Of a DNA stretch of 64,000 nucleotides, positions 17,215-25,506 are shown piece by piece. A program made the position numbers and the translations under genes. Source of the DNA: Rhizobium rhizogenes (GTDB lineage Bacteria; Pseudomonadota; Alphaproteobacteria; Rhizobiales; Rhizobiaceae). The notes beneath the pieces are model-generated. The model ran no database searches, was not told the origin of the DNA, and saw nothing but the letters and a program-made list of their open reading frames with translations. The stretch lies in contig NZ_CP019701.2 in assembly GCF_002005205.3 (NCBI RefSeq), positions 1,302,001 through 1,366,000 on the forward strand, given 5' to 3'. The stretch's first letter is position 1, and every line of letters begins with the position of its first letter.

Positions 17215-18564
17215 CTAAACAGCAACCGAATGGCGGCCGCGTCCATTGCCCAGATAGGTGTCGAAGATTGCCGCGATATTACGCACGAATGGCCTTCCCG
17301 CTTCCGTTACGGCAAAAACATCACCGTCCAGAGCGACGATACCATCCCTGTCCCTGGCGGCGAAATCATGCGCCTGCAGCCTGACCGACTGGCTGACCGT
17401 GCCGAAACGCTGCCTCAGATCGGAAAGATCGAGCGTGAAATCACACATCAGCCTTTCTATGACATGAGACCGCAGCTGATCGTCCGCCGACAGTTCGATG
17501 CCCTTGACGACGGCAACCCCTTCTTCGCCCGCCATTCGCTGATATTCGCCCGTCGCGACCATGTTCTGCACGTAGCCCTGCGGCAACCGGCCGATCGATG
17601 ATGCGCCAAGCCCGATGAGCGCGTCGGCTGTGTCCGTCGTATAGCCCTGGAAATTCCGTCGCAGCGCGCCGGCCTCCGCCGCCTGGCACAACGTATCTGA
17701 AGGTTTGGCGAAATGATCGAGCCCGACCTGCCGGTATCCCGCCTGTTTCAGCATCTCGCCCGCCATGGTCATCTGGCGGTAACGCTCGGCAATATCAGGC
17801 AAGGCGTGTTCGGGGATCAGCGACTGGTGCTTCTTCATCCACGGCACATGGGCATAACCGAAAAGCGCGATGCGATCCGGATCGAGCGAGACGATCTGGT
17901 TCACCGTCTTCTGCAGGGTCTCGCAGGTCTGGAAAGGCAGGCCATAAAGAATGTCGCAATTGACCGAATGAACGCCCCTCGCCCGCACCGCATCGACAAC
18001 GGATTTCGTCTGTTCGAAAGACTGGATTCGGTTGATGGTTTTTTGCACTTTGTCATCGAAGTCCTGAACCCCGAGACTCGCCCGCGACATGCCTATGGCG
18101 GCGAGCGCGTCATAGCGGCTGTCGTCCAGATCATTGGGGTCCATTTCAACACTGATTTCAGGAGAAAGCCCGAAGGTGAAATGACGCCGCAGACAGTCCA
18201 TCAGGCTGACCATATCTTCCGGTTTCAGCATGGTGGGAGAACCGCCGCCGAAATGCACCGCACTCACCACCGCATCGGGTGACACAAGCGCGCCGACCGC
18301 CTCGATCTCCTGCTTAAGTGCTTCCAGATAAACGGCAATCGGCTCGTATTTCAGCGTGTGCTTGGTATGACAGGCGCAGAACCAGCACAGCCGGTCGCAA
18401 TAGGGAATATGCAGGTAGAGCGATATCCGGTTCCTGTGGTTCAACTCGCCGAGCCACCCGCGATAGGTGGCGTTATCGATTCCCTCGTGAAAATGCGGCG
18501 CGGTCGGATAGCTCGTGTAACGCGGCACTGCACCCGAATATTTGCGAAGAAGTTCGGTATTCAT
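17215..18564 (-). CDS. hemN: Oxygen-independent coproporphyrinogen III oxidase HemN
   Basis: HemN makes protoporphyrinogen IX under low oxygen, using S-adenosylmethionine and a 4Fe-4S cluster. The 449-residue protein starts with the RYTSYPTAPHF strand typical of HemN and has the radical-SAM cysteines in YCDRLCWFCAC (C-x3-C-x2-C, near residues 58-65). HFGGGSPT near 106 and EVSVEMDP-like strands follow, with the HemN C-terminal domain after about 370. The ATG at 18564 is preferred over an adjacent GTG. An FNR-type box 73 bases upstream and the divergent fnrN show how it is regulated. Confidence 0.95.
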   Translation of the reverse strand: MNTELLRKYSGAVPRYTSYPTAPHFHEGIDNATYRGWLGELNHRNRISLYLHIPYCDRLCWFCACHTKHTLKYEPIAVYLEALKQEIEAVGALVSPDAVVSAVHFGGGSPTMLKPEDMVSLMDCLRRHFTFGLSPEISVEMDPNDLDDSRYDALAAIGMSRASLGVQDFDDKVQKTINRIQSFEQTKSVVDAVRARGVHSVNCDILYGLPFQTCETLQKTVNQIVSLDPDRIALFGYAHVPWMKKHQSLIPEHALPDIAERYRQMTMAGEMLKQAGYRQVGLDHFAKPSDTLCQAAEAGALRRNFQGYTTDTADALIGLGASSIGRLPQGYVQNMVATGEYQRMAGEEGVAVVKGIELSADDQLRSHVIERLMCDFTLDLSDLRQRFGTVSQSVRLQAHDFAARDRDGIVALDGDVFAVTEAGRPFVRNIAAIFDTYLGNGRGRHSVAV

Positions 18565-18636
18565 CACCGGATTTGCCTTTTATCAAGAAAATGTCGATTT
18601 CCTCTCTTTCAGTAACCGCTGCGACAGTTTGCAACT

Positions 18637-18650
18637 TTGACTTCAATCAA
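18637..18650. promoter_or_regulatory. FNR/FixK-type anaerobox between hemN and fnrN
   Basis: TTGACTTCAATCAA fits the consensus TTGA-N6-TCAA with both half-sites perfect. It lies 73 bases ahead of hemN and 128 bases ahead of fnrN, so it could serve either gene. The neighbouring product FnrN is the expected ligand. Confidence 0.8.
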
Positions 18651-18777
18651 ATTGCACCGTAAGTTCTTCCTAAAGTAGACGCTGGGGCGACGGCTACGCG
18701 GCGCAAGCCTTAAAAGAGACCGGATTTGACACCCACGGTCGCAATCGTCCCGAAAAAGCCAGCATCGGAAAAGGCTT

Positions 18778-19503
18778 ATGGACACGCTGCAGAAGACCAT
18801 CCACAATTCGGAAGAGCCCGTTGTTTGTCGTTCCTGCGAGGCGCGTCACGGCGGTCTTTGCAGCACGCTGACACCACAGCAGCTTTGCGATCTCAACCGC
18901 CATTCCAGCCGCAAGAAACTGGAAGCCGGCAATGAGCTGCTTGGCCAGGGTGAACTCGTCACCTCCTATGGCAATATCCTCAATGGCGTGGTGAAGCTCT
19001 CCAAGATGATGGCGGACGGCCGCCAGCAGATTGTCGGCCTGCAATTCGCCCCGGATTTTCTTGGCCGGCCGTTCCTGGCCGAAAGCAAGATGACGGCAGA
19101 AGCGGCGACCGATGTGGAAATCTGCCTTTTCCCGCGCCGCGTCGTCGACCGCATGGTCTCCGAAGTGCCTGACATGGAACGCAAGCTCCATAACCAGTCC
19201 CTGAAAGAACTGGACGAAGCGCGCGACTGGATGCTGACGCTCGGCCGCAAATCGGCGCAGGAAAAGGTTGCCAGCTTCCTTTATATGATCGCCACCCATA
19301 TCGATCCGGAAAACGACGACAAATCGGCTTTCGATCTGCCGCTGTCCCGTGCCGACATTGCCGATTTTCTTGGCCTCACCATCGAAACGGTGAGCCGGCA
19401 AATGACCAAGCTGCGCAAGGAAGGCATCATCCGCATCGAAAACAACCGTCATATCACGGTGCCCGATCTCGATGCGCTGAGCGAAGCCGCCGGCAACGAC
19501 TGA
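18778..19503 (+). CDS. fnrN: FnrN, oxygen-responsive Crp/Fnr family regulator
   Basis: FnrN activates microaerobic genes when its 4Fe-4S cluster is intact. This 241-residue protein has cysteines C17, C20 and C28 near the N-terminus and C116 inside the effector domain, the four-cysteine pattern of oxygen-sensing FNR/FnrN and unlike FixK. The cyclic-nucleotide-like fold spans about 40-150. A helix-turn-helix follows with SRADIADFLGLTIETVSRQM near residue 190 (E-x2-S-R for TTGA recognition). AAGG lies shortly before the ATG. The divergent hemN with the shared anaerobox supports a role in low-oxygen haem synthesis and probable autoregulation. Confidence 0.93.
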   Translation: MDTLQKTIHNSEEPVVCRSCEARHGGLCSTLTPQQLCDLNRHSSRKKLEAGNELLGQGELVTSYGNILNGVVKLSKMMADGRQQIVGLQFAPDFLGRPFLAESKMTAEAATDVEICLFPRRVVDRMVSEVPDMERKLHNQSLKELDEARDWMLTLGRKSAQEKVASFLYMIATHIDPENDDKSAFDLPLSRADIADFLGLTIETVSRQMTKLRKEGIIRIENNRHITVPDLDALSEAAGND

Positions 19504-19523
19504 CCGGCGCTTCAACACCCTCT

Positions 19524-19631
19524 TCATCGTCCCTGAAGCGCGGATGTTCCAATGTTGAGATATGGCGCGCGCGCCTGAGCCGGTGCGAGCGCAAAACCGG
19601 CAAGAACCAGCAAAGCGGCGATGCATTTCAT
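19524..19631 (-). CDS. Putative 35-residue exported peptide
   Basis: A short frame on the minus strand starts with ATG at 19631 behind GGTGA (seven bases). It encodes a textbook signal peptide: MKCIAALLVLAGFALAPAQA, with an A-x-A site at residues 18-20. The mature part would be only about 15 residues (RAPYLNIGTSALQGR). It lies downstream of, and opposite to, fnrN. No family is recognisable. The combination of a ribosome-binding site and a clean signal peptide makes a real gene plausible, but such a short frame can arise by chance. Confidence 0.4.
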   Translation of the reverse strand: MKCIAALLVLAGFALAPAQARAPYLNIGTSALQGR

Positions 19632-19937
19632 GATATTTCACCCTGTATGCCGCCTTTTCAGCGGCCTGTTTGTTATGGCTGCATCATAAGCGGAAAACCG
19701 CATCCATCCGCTTAACATCTTCGGTAAGCGGATGGTTCAAAGGCAGGGTAAAGAAGGGGTTATGATGTCGCGCCGGCCTGACCCGTTAGCGGTCAGTGCC
19801 ACCATCCCAGGCGCGGCATACGCTCGCTCCATCTCAAGCCTCGTGGCGCAGATGCGCCTGCCTGGTTTCAGGACGTGTTTCGTCACGAAAGGATGTGGGG
19901 TCGGTCCATTATATCGCGCATAACGCGCGGCATGATC
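19632..19937. other. Gene-free stretch with a perfect hairpin at 19704-19735
   Basis: Arms CCATCCGCTTA (19704-19714) and TAAGCGGATGG (19725-19735) are perfect inverted repeats around a 10-base loop. There is no T tract on either side, so this is not a standard terminator. No gene is supported elsewhere in the stretch. Confidence 0.6.
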
Positions 19938-20369
19938 TCACTGCGAGGCGGCAGGCGTCGCAACCGGCTTCTGATTTTCGGCAAGCGCCCGCAGTTCGGC
20001 CACCCGGCGCTTGTATTCGGCTTCAGAAATCTGGCCGTTGCGGCGGGCAGCACCGAGGCGCGACAGGCTCGATTCCATGGTGGAGGCCTCATCGTCGCCC
20101 ATCTGGGTGCCGGCGGCCGTCATCGGCGCCGAAAAGGTCGGATAGGTGCCGGTGTCGCGCTTCTGGCTTACCGCATTGTCGCTGACGGGGCGCGGACCGA
20201 CGATTTCGGCGGTCGGGCGGCGCATATGGGCGGGGGCGACGATCGGCTCAGGTGCCTTGCAGGCGGCGAGCCCGGTAACAAGCAGGGCGCCGGACAGCGA
20301 AATCACAGCGATTCTCACGGCATTTTCCGCATATGTTCCCCATGTGCCCATGTGCTTGCCCATCGTCAT
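19938..20369 (-). CDS. Putative lipoprotein with SHOCT-like C-terminus
   Basis: This protein of about 143 residues has a signal sequence ending in a lipobox (VTGLAACK), so the mature form should begin with lipidated cysteine. The middle is a flexible region. The C-terminus contains SRLGAARRNGQISEAEYKRR, which resembles the SHOCT motif (short helical hairpin often at protein ends). I chose the ATG at 20369 because AGGCGG lies just ahead and the longer frame overlaps the divergent phaC leader. Its function is unknown. It may anchor in the inner or outer leaflet of the outer membrane, which the sequence cannot settle. Confidence 0.75.
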   Translation of the reverse strand: MTMGKHMGTWGTYAENAVRIAVISLSGALLVTGLAACKAPEPIVAPAHMRRPTAEIVGPRPVSDNAVSQKRDTGTYPTFSAPMTAAGTQMGDDEASTMESSLSRLGAARRNGQISEAEYKRRVAELRALAENQKPVATPAASQ

Positions 20370-20502
20370 GTTCCGCCTGTAAGGATATCTGCCGATATCG
20401 AATTCGACCACGGTTCGGCCGTTTGCGGCCTCCCCTTGCTGGTGGAACTTGTATTCGTTTTCATGCAGAATGTGCAAATACAAATTTGGTGGAGGACGAC
20501 GC

Positions 20503-22362
20503 ATGGCAGGTGTTGACGGCGGGGGCACGAAAAAGGGTGGCAAAACGCCCGGTTTCGACGCCAGCTCCGCCGAGGCCTACCTGATCCGCGATCCCGAAGC
20601 CTTCGCGGTCAACATCGCCCGCGCGCTGGAAAATCTCGGCAAGGCCGCATCCGAATGGCTGGCGCCGCGCGAACGCGGTGAAATCCCTCAAACCAGCGCC
20701 GATCCGCTGACCGACCTCGTCAAGACACTGTCCGATGTCGCCGAATATTGGATGGCCGAGCCGAAGCGGTCGCTGGAAGCGCAGACCCACCTGCTTTCCA
20801 GCTATTACGATCTGTGGGCAAAATCGGTGGCGCAGTTTTCCGGCGATGCTGATTCGCCCGCCGCATCCCCAGCAGAAGGCGGCACCACGGAACGCCGCAA
20901 CCGGCGTTTTGCCGATGCCGACTGGCAGGCCAATCCGTTCTTCGATTTTCTCCTGAAAGCCTACCAGACCACCGTGGGCTTCGCCGACCGGATGGTAACG
21001 GAGGCCGAAGGGCTGGACGAACATACCCGCACCAAGGCGCTGTTTTACATGCGGCAGGTAACCGAGGCGCTTTCACCAGCCAATTTCGTCTTCACCAATC
21101 CGCAGGTCTTTCGCGAGACGGTCGCCTCCAGCGGCGCCAATCTCGTCAAGGGCATGGCGCAACTGGCGGAGGATGTCGCGGCCGGCAATGGCCACCTGAA
21201 ACTGCGCCAGACGGATTACAGCAAATTCGTCATCGGCCAGAATATCGCGGTGACGTCAGGCAAGGTGGTGGCGAAAAGCCCGCTCTGCGAAATCATTCAC
21301 TACGCGCCGACGACGCAGAAGGCTTTCAAACGGCCGCTGCTGATCGTGCCGCCATGGATCAACAAATTCTACATTCTTGACCTCAATCCGCAGAAATCCT
21401 TCGTCGGCTGGTGCCTTGAACAGGGTCACAGCGTCTTCATGGTCTCCTGGATCAACCCGGACGCCCGCCTCGCCGACAAGGGCTGGGACGACTACATCCG
21501 CGAGGGCATCGATTTCGCCCTCGACACCATCGAGCAAAGAACCGGCGAGAAACAAATCAACGCCATCGGTTATTGCGTCGGCGGCACGCTTTTATCCTCG
21601 GCGCTGGCGCTGCATGCGCAGCAGGGCGATGAGCGCATCCGCAGCGCCACGCTGCTGGCCGCCCAAACCGATTTCATCCATGCCGGCGACCTCAAGGTCT
21701 TCATCGATGAAGGCCAGCTTGCCGCGCTCGACAGGCACATGCAGGCGGTCGGTTATCTCGACGGTTCCATCATGGCCACCGTCTTCAACATGCTGCGCGC
21801 CTCCGATCTCATCTGGCCCTATATGGTCGACAATTACCTGCGCGGCACCGAGCCCCTGCCCTTCGATCTGCTCTACTGGAATTCCGATTCGACCCGGGTA
21901 ACGGCCGCCAGCCATTCCTTCTATCTGCGCAATTGTTACCTCGAGAACAATCTCGCCCGCGGGCTGATGCGCGTTGCCGGCAAGCGGATCAATCTCGGCG
22001 ACATCAAGATACCCGTCTATGATCTCGCCACCCGCGATGACCATATCGCACCGGCGAAATCGGTCTTCACCGGTGCTGCGCTGTTCGGCGGACCCGTGGA
22101 ATTCGTGCTCGGCGCTTCCGGCCACATCGCCGGCGTCGTCAATCCGCCGCAGCTTGAGAAATACCAATATTGGACGGGATCGTCACCAGCCGGAGACTTC
22201 GACGCCTGGCAGGCCGCCGCCACCGCCCATAAGGGCTCCTGGTGGGTGCACTGGCAGAACTGGATCGAAAGCCAGGATGGCGAAAAGGTAAAGGCGCGAA
22301 AACCGGAAGACGGCAAGCGCGCCGTACTCGGCGATGCGCCGGGAACCTACGTCCTTTCCTGA
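20503..22362 (+). CDS. phaC: Poly(3-hydroxyalkanoate) synthase, class I
   Basis: PhaC polymerises (R)-3-hydroxybutyryl-CoA into polyhydroxybutyrate granules. The 619-residue protein has the alpha/beta-hydrolase core with a lipase-like box in which cysteine replaces serine ([10 protein letters not shown], about residue 355). The catalytic aspartate region [10 protein letters not shown] and the catalytic histidine in GASGHIAGV are also visible. Length and lack of a partner PhaE fit class I. The start at 20503 has GGAGG eight bases ahead. phaA, phaB and phasins are not in the window. It leads a same-strand run phaC-sfsA-map-radC with gaps of 13 to 32 bases. Confidence 0.95.
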   Translation: MAGVDGGGTKKGGKTPGFDASSAEAYLIRDPEAFAVNIARALENLGKAASEWLAPRERGEIPQTSADPLTDLVKTLSDVAEYWMAEPKRSLEAQTHLLSSYYDLWAKSVAQFSGDADSPAASPAEGGTTERRNRRFADADWQANPFFDFLLKAYQTTVGFADRMVTEAEGLDEHTRTKALFYMRQVTEALSPANFVFTNPQVFRETVASSGANLVKGMAQLAEDVAAGNGHLKLRQTDYSKFVIGQNIAVTSGKVVAKSPLCEIIHYAPTTQKAFKRPLLIVPPWINKFYILDLNPQKSFVGWCLEQGHSVFMVSWINPDARLADKGWDDYIREGIDFALDTIEQRTGEKQINAIGYCVGGTLLSSALALHAQQGDERIRSATLLAAQTDFIHAGDLKVFIDEGQLAALDRHMQAVGYLDGSIMATVFNMLRASDLIWPYMVDNYLRGTEPLPFDLLYWNSDSTRVTAASHSFYLRNCYLENNLARGLMRVAGKRINLGDIKIPVYDLATRDDHIAPAKSVFTGAALFGGPVEFVLGASGHIAGVVNPPQLEKYQYWTGSSPAGDFDAWQAAATAHKGSWWVHWQNWIESQDGEKVKARKPEDGKRAVLGDAPGTYVLS

Positions 22363-22394
22363 CCACACCCATCATTTCCCATCTTTCAGGCCAC

Positions 22395-23114
22395 ATGTTC
22401 TTCACACCCCCACTCGTTCCCGCCACGCTGATTTCCCGCTACAAGCGTTTCCTGTTCGATGCCGTTCTGGAGGACGGCACCGTGATCACCGGCTCCTGCC
22501 CCAATACCGGCTCCATGCGCGGGCTGACGACACCGGGCTCCCGCATATGGCTGTCCGAACATGACAGCCCCACCCGCAAATACCGGCACATGCTGGAAAT
22601 GGTCGAGGCCGATGGCACCGTGGTCGGCATCAATACCGGCATGCCGAACCGGCTGGCGGAAGAAGCGATCCTCACCGGCCGTATCCCCGAACTCGGCGGC
22701 TATTCGACGATCAGGCGCGAACAGAAATACGGCCGCAATTCCCGCATCGATTTCCTGTTGTCCGAACCCGGCCGGCCGGATGCCTATGTTGAGGTGAAGA
22801 ACGTGCATTTCATGCGCGAGAAGGGGCTGGCCGAATTCCCCGATACCGCCACCAAACGCGGTGCGAAGCATCTGGAGGAACTGGGTGACGCTGCGGAAGC
22901 AGGTTATCGTTCGGTGATGCTCTATCTCATCCAGCGCGACGATTGCGACCGGATGCGCATCTGCGACGATCTCGATCCGGTCTATGCGCTGGCGTTTCAG
23001 CGGGCCATGACGCGCGGCGTGGAGGCCTATGCGGTGAAATGCACGGTCTCCCCGGCACAAATTTCGGTCAGCGGAACGGTTAAGATGGACGAATGGCGTC
23101 CAGCTGTTTTATGA
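22395..23114 (+). CDS. sfsA: SfsA family protein (sugar fermentation stimulation protein homologue)
   Basis: This 239-residue protein has the hallmark [10 protein letters not shown] (about residue 40) and the nuclease-like core with E and K in [11 protein letters not shown] (about residue 133). Family members were first linked to maltose use in E. coli and bind DNA. The fold suggests a nuclease relative, but the biochemical role is unsettled. The ATG at 22395 with AGG close ahead gives a protein of family length. It sits 32 bases after phaC and 31 before map. The metabolic link to phaC is only positional. Confidence 0.92.
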   Translation: MFFTPPLVPATLISRYKRFLFDAVLEDGTVITGSCPNTGSMRGLTTPGSRIWLSEHDSPTRKYRHMLEMVEADGTVVGINTGMPNRLAEEAILTGRIPELGGYSTIRREQKYGRNSRIDFLLSEPGRPDAYVEVKNVHFMREKGLAEFPDTATKRGAKHLEELGDAAEAGYRSVMLYLIQRDDCDRMRICDDLDPVYALAFQRAMTRGVEAYAVKCTVSPAQISVSGTVKMDEWRPAVL

Positions 23115-23145
23115 ACAGGGACGTAAAGAGACAGAAAGCACCAAG

Positions 23146-23985
23146 ATGGTCACCTATATCGACGCAGCCTCCGCCCCCCTCAAGAACACCGGCGTCATCC
23201 GCCTCTATACCCCTGAGGACTTCGACGGGATGCGCAAGGCGTGCCAGCTGACGGCCCGTTGCCTCGATGAACTGGCGGCGATCGTCAAGCCCGGCGTGAC
23301 GACGGATGCCATCGACCGTTTCGTCTTCGAATTCGGCGCCGACCACGGCGCGCTGCCGGCGACGCTGAATTATCGCGGTTACACGAAATCCGTCTGCACC
23401 TCGATCAACCATGTCGTCTGCCACGGCATTCCGGATGAAAAGCCGCTGCGCGAAGGCGATATCGTCAATATCGACGTGACCTATGTGCTGGATGGATGGC
23501 ATGGCGATTCGAGCCGCATGTATCCGGTCGGCCAGATCAAGCGTGCCGCCGAGCGGCTGATGGAAGTGACCTATGAATGCCTGCTGCGCGGCATCGCGGC
23601 GGTGAAGCCCGGCGTGCGCACCGGCGCGATCGGCGCGGCCATCCAGGCCTATGCGGAAGCGGAGCGCTGCTCTGTCGTGCGCGATTTCTGCGGCCACGGC
23701 GTCGGACGCCTGTTCCACGACACGCCAAACATCCTGCATTACGGCCGCCCGGACGAAGGACCGGAAATCCGCGAAGGCATGATCTTCACCATCGAGCCGA
23801 TGATCAATCTCGGCAAGCCGCATGTGAAGGTGCTTTCCGACGGCTGGACAGCGGTGACGCGCGACCGGTCGCTCTCCGCGCAATATGAACATGCCGTTGG
23901 CGTCACGGCCACCGGCTGCGAAATCTTCACGCTGTCACCGGGTGGTTTCGATCGCCCAGGCCTGCCGCCGCTCCCCCCCGCATAA
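23146..23985 (+). CDS. map: Methionine aminopeptidase, type I
   Basis: Map removes the initiator methionine from nascent proteins. The 279-residue protein shows the five metal ligands in order: D and D in [15 protein letters not shown] in [11 protein letters not shown] in IFTIEPM and E in QYEHAVGVT. The substrate-site histidine is in VCHGIPD. Compared with the E. coli enzyme there are about 15 extra N-terminal residues, usual in alphaproteobacteria. The ribosome-binding site is weak. radC follows after 13 bases, and the pair map-radC is a common neighbourhood in Rhizobiales. Confidence 0.95.
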   Translation: MVTYIDAASAPLKNTGVIRLYTPEDFDGMRKACQLTARCLDELAAIVKPGVTTDAIDRFVFEFGADHGALPATLNYRGYTKSVCTSINHVVCHGIPDEKPLREGDIVNIDVTYVLDGWHGDSSRMYPVGQIKRAAERLMEVTYECLLRGIAAVKPGVRTGAIGAAIQAYAEAERCSVVRDFCGHGVGRLFHDTPNILHYGRPDEGPEIREGMIFTIEPMINLGKPHVKVLSDGWTAVTRDRSLSAQYEHAVGVTATGCEIFTLSPGGFDRPGLPPLPPA

Positions 23986-23998
23986 GGCCAGACCGCCT

Positions 23999-24841
23999 AT
24001 GGCAAAACGCCCTGCCCCGCCTTCCGCCGATCTTTCCACGACGTCAGGCTTTCAGGCGGGCGAAGGCGATTTTTTCAGCGAGGCGGATGAGCGCGGCTTT
24101 TTTGCCGAACCGCGAAGCACGCCCAGAAAGCCCGAGCGGGCCGCGGCCGTTGCAGAACAGGAAGCGGATGCCGCCCATTATCACGGCCACCGGGATCGGC
24201 TGCGGGCGCGCTACCGCGATGGCGGCGACGCGGCACTTGCCGACTATGAATTGCTGGAACTCCTGCTGTTCCGGCTGATCCCGAGGCGCGATACCAAACC
24301 GATCGCCAAGGCGCTGATTGCCCGTTTTGGAACGCTCGGCGGTGTTCTCGGCGCGCCTTTGCCACTGTTGCAGGAGGTGAAGGGCGTCGGCGAGGCCGTG
24401 GCGCTCGATCTGAAGCTCGTCGCTTCGGTCTCCCAGCGCATGCTGAAAAGCGAGATCCGCAACAAGCAGGTTCTCGGCTCCTGGTCATCGGTTATCGATT
24501 ATTGCCATGCCGCCATGGCCCATGAAACGCGTGAGCAGTTCCGCATCCTGTTCCTAGACAAGCGCAACGTCCTGATCGCCGACGAGGTGCAGGGTCAGGG
24601 AACCGTGGACCACACCCCGGTCTATCCGCGCGAAGTGGTGCGCCGCGCCCTCGAATTATCCTCTACCGCCCTGATTTTAATACATAATCACCCAAGTGGG
24701 GACCCTACCCCCTCGCGTGCGGATATCGAGATGACCAAGACCATCATCGATACGGCCAAACCGCTCGGCATCGCCGTCCACGACCACATCATCATCGGCA
24801 AGGACGGCCATGCCAGCTTCAAGGGCCTGCGACTGATCTGA
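23999..24841 (+). CDS. radC: RadC family protein (JAMM/MPN domain)
   Basis: This 280-residue protein has a helix-hairpin-helix region ([26 protein letters not shown]; about residues 100-145). A JAMM metalloprotease-like domain follows, with the metal motif in [14 protein letters not shown] (H-x-H-x10-D, about residues 226-239). The first 60 residues are polar and low in structure and are longer than in E. coli RadC. The historical link to DNA repair is doubtful and the true activity is unknown. It is probably translated from the map transcript. Confidence 0.92.
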   Translation: MAKRPAPPSADLSTTSGFQAGEGDFFSEADERGFFAEPRSTPRKPERAAAVAEQEADAAHYHGHRDRLRARYRDGGDAALADYELLELLLFRLIPRRDTKPIAKALIARFGTLGGVLGAPLPLLQEVKGVGEAVALDLKLVASVSQRMLKSEIRNKQVLGSWSSVIDYCHAAMAHETREQFRILFLDKRNVLIADEVQGQGTVDHTPVYPREVVRRALELSSTALILIHNHPSGDPTPSRADIEMTKTIIDTAKPLGIAVHDHIIIGKDGHASFKGLRLI

Positions 24842-25041
24842 GATCGCCGGAACGCTTTCTGAAAAGTACGGTTCTCTTAAAAAATACAATTAAAACAAAT
24901 ATATAGACAATCATCAGACTTCAACGAAAAATGAAAGCACTCAGGCGCCGAGGCGAGAGCCTTAACGCGCCTGCAACCCATAAGAGCGACATCAACACAA
25001 AATTAACACCTATAAATTAGCATTTCCGAAAATAATAAATC

Positions 25042-25064
25042 AAGGCATCGAACCTTGATGCCTT
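25042..25064 (+). promoter_or_regulatory. Leader hairpin just ahead of the tadE-like ribosome-binding site
   Basis: Perfect arms AAGGCATC (25042-25049) and GATGCCTT (25057-25064) end about 18 bases before the tadE-like ATG and next to its GGGGG site. The surrounding 24880-25060 stretch is unusually AT-rich for this genome. It could be a protein-binding palindrome or an mRNA structure affecting translation. Confidence 0.5.
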
Positions 25065-25082
25065 AAGGAACGGGGGTGCTTT

Positions 25083-25505
25083 ATGCGTAATGGAGTACGT
25101 TTCTTTCGCGATCGATCCGGCTCGTCAGCCGTCGAGTTCGCCATCGTCGCGCCTATCTTCTTTCTCGTCCTGCTGACCATGATCGCCTACGGAATCTATC
25201 TGATGGCGGCCTATTCGGTGCAGCAGATCGCCGCCGACGCGGCAAGGACGGCCGTTGCCGGATTGAATACCACCGAGCGCCAGCAGCTTGCCCGGGATTT
25301 CGTCACCAGAAGCGATCTCAGTTACGCTTTCATGGACAAGAAGCGTTTCACCGTCGATGTCGCGACCGATCCCGCCAATGCCAACCAGTTCACGGTCAAG
25401 GTCGAATATGACGCCCGCGACCTGCCGATCTGGAGCCTCTACAGCTACACCCTGCCCGAGCCGGTCATCCGGCGTTTTTCCACCATCCGGATCGGAGGAG
25501 CATGA
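25083..25505 (+). CDS. TadE-like pseudopilin-type protein
   Basis: This 140-residue protein has a short basic N-terminus followed by GSSAVEFAIVAPIFFLVLL, the conserved TadE pattern in which a glutamate five residues into the helix follows the processing site. The rest is extracytoplasmic. Tad systems use TadE and TadF pseudopilins in tight-adherence pili. None of the other tad/cpa genes (ATPase, prepilin peptidase, secretin or flp) is in the window, so this is an orphan pair. Its stop overlaps the start region of the tadG-like gene, so the two are coupled. Confidence 0.85.
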   Translation: MRNGVRFFRDRSGSSAVEFAIVAPIFFLVLLTMIAYGIYLMAAYSVQQIAADAARTAVAGLNTTERQQLARDFVTRSDLSYAFMDKKRFTVDVATDPANANQFTVKVEYDARDLPIWSLYSYTLPEPVIRRFSTIRIGGA

Positions 25506-25506
25506 C

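Noticed and set aside
19732..19923. Plus-strand frame of 63 residues after the palindrome at 19704
   Set aside because: Its composition is atypical (many cysteines and prolines late), there is no good ribosome-binding site at 19732, and the stop is followed by the opposite-strand lipoprotein gene.
25042..25064. Reading the palindrome ahead of the tadE-like gene as an FNR box
   Set aside because: It has TCAA...TTGA in the reverse orientation and not TTGA-N6-TCAA, so it does not fit the FNR consensus.
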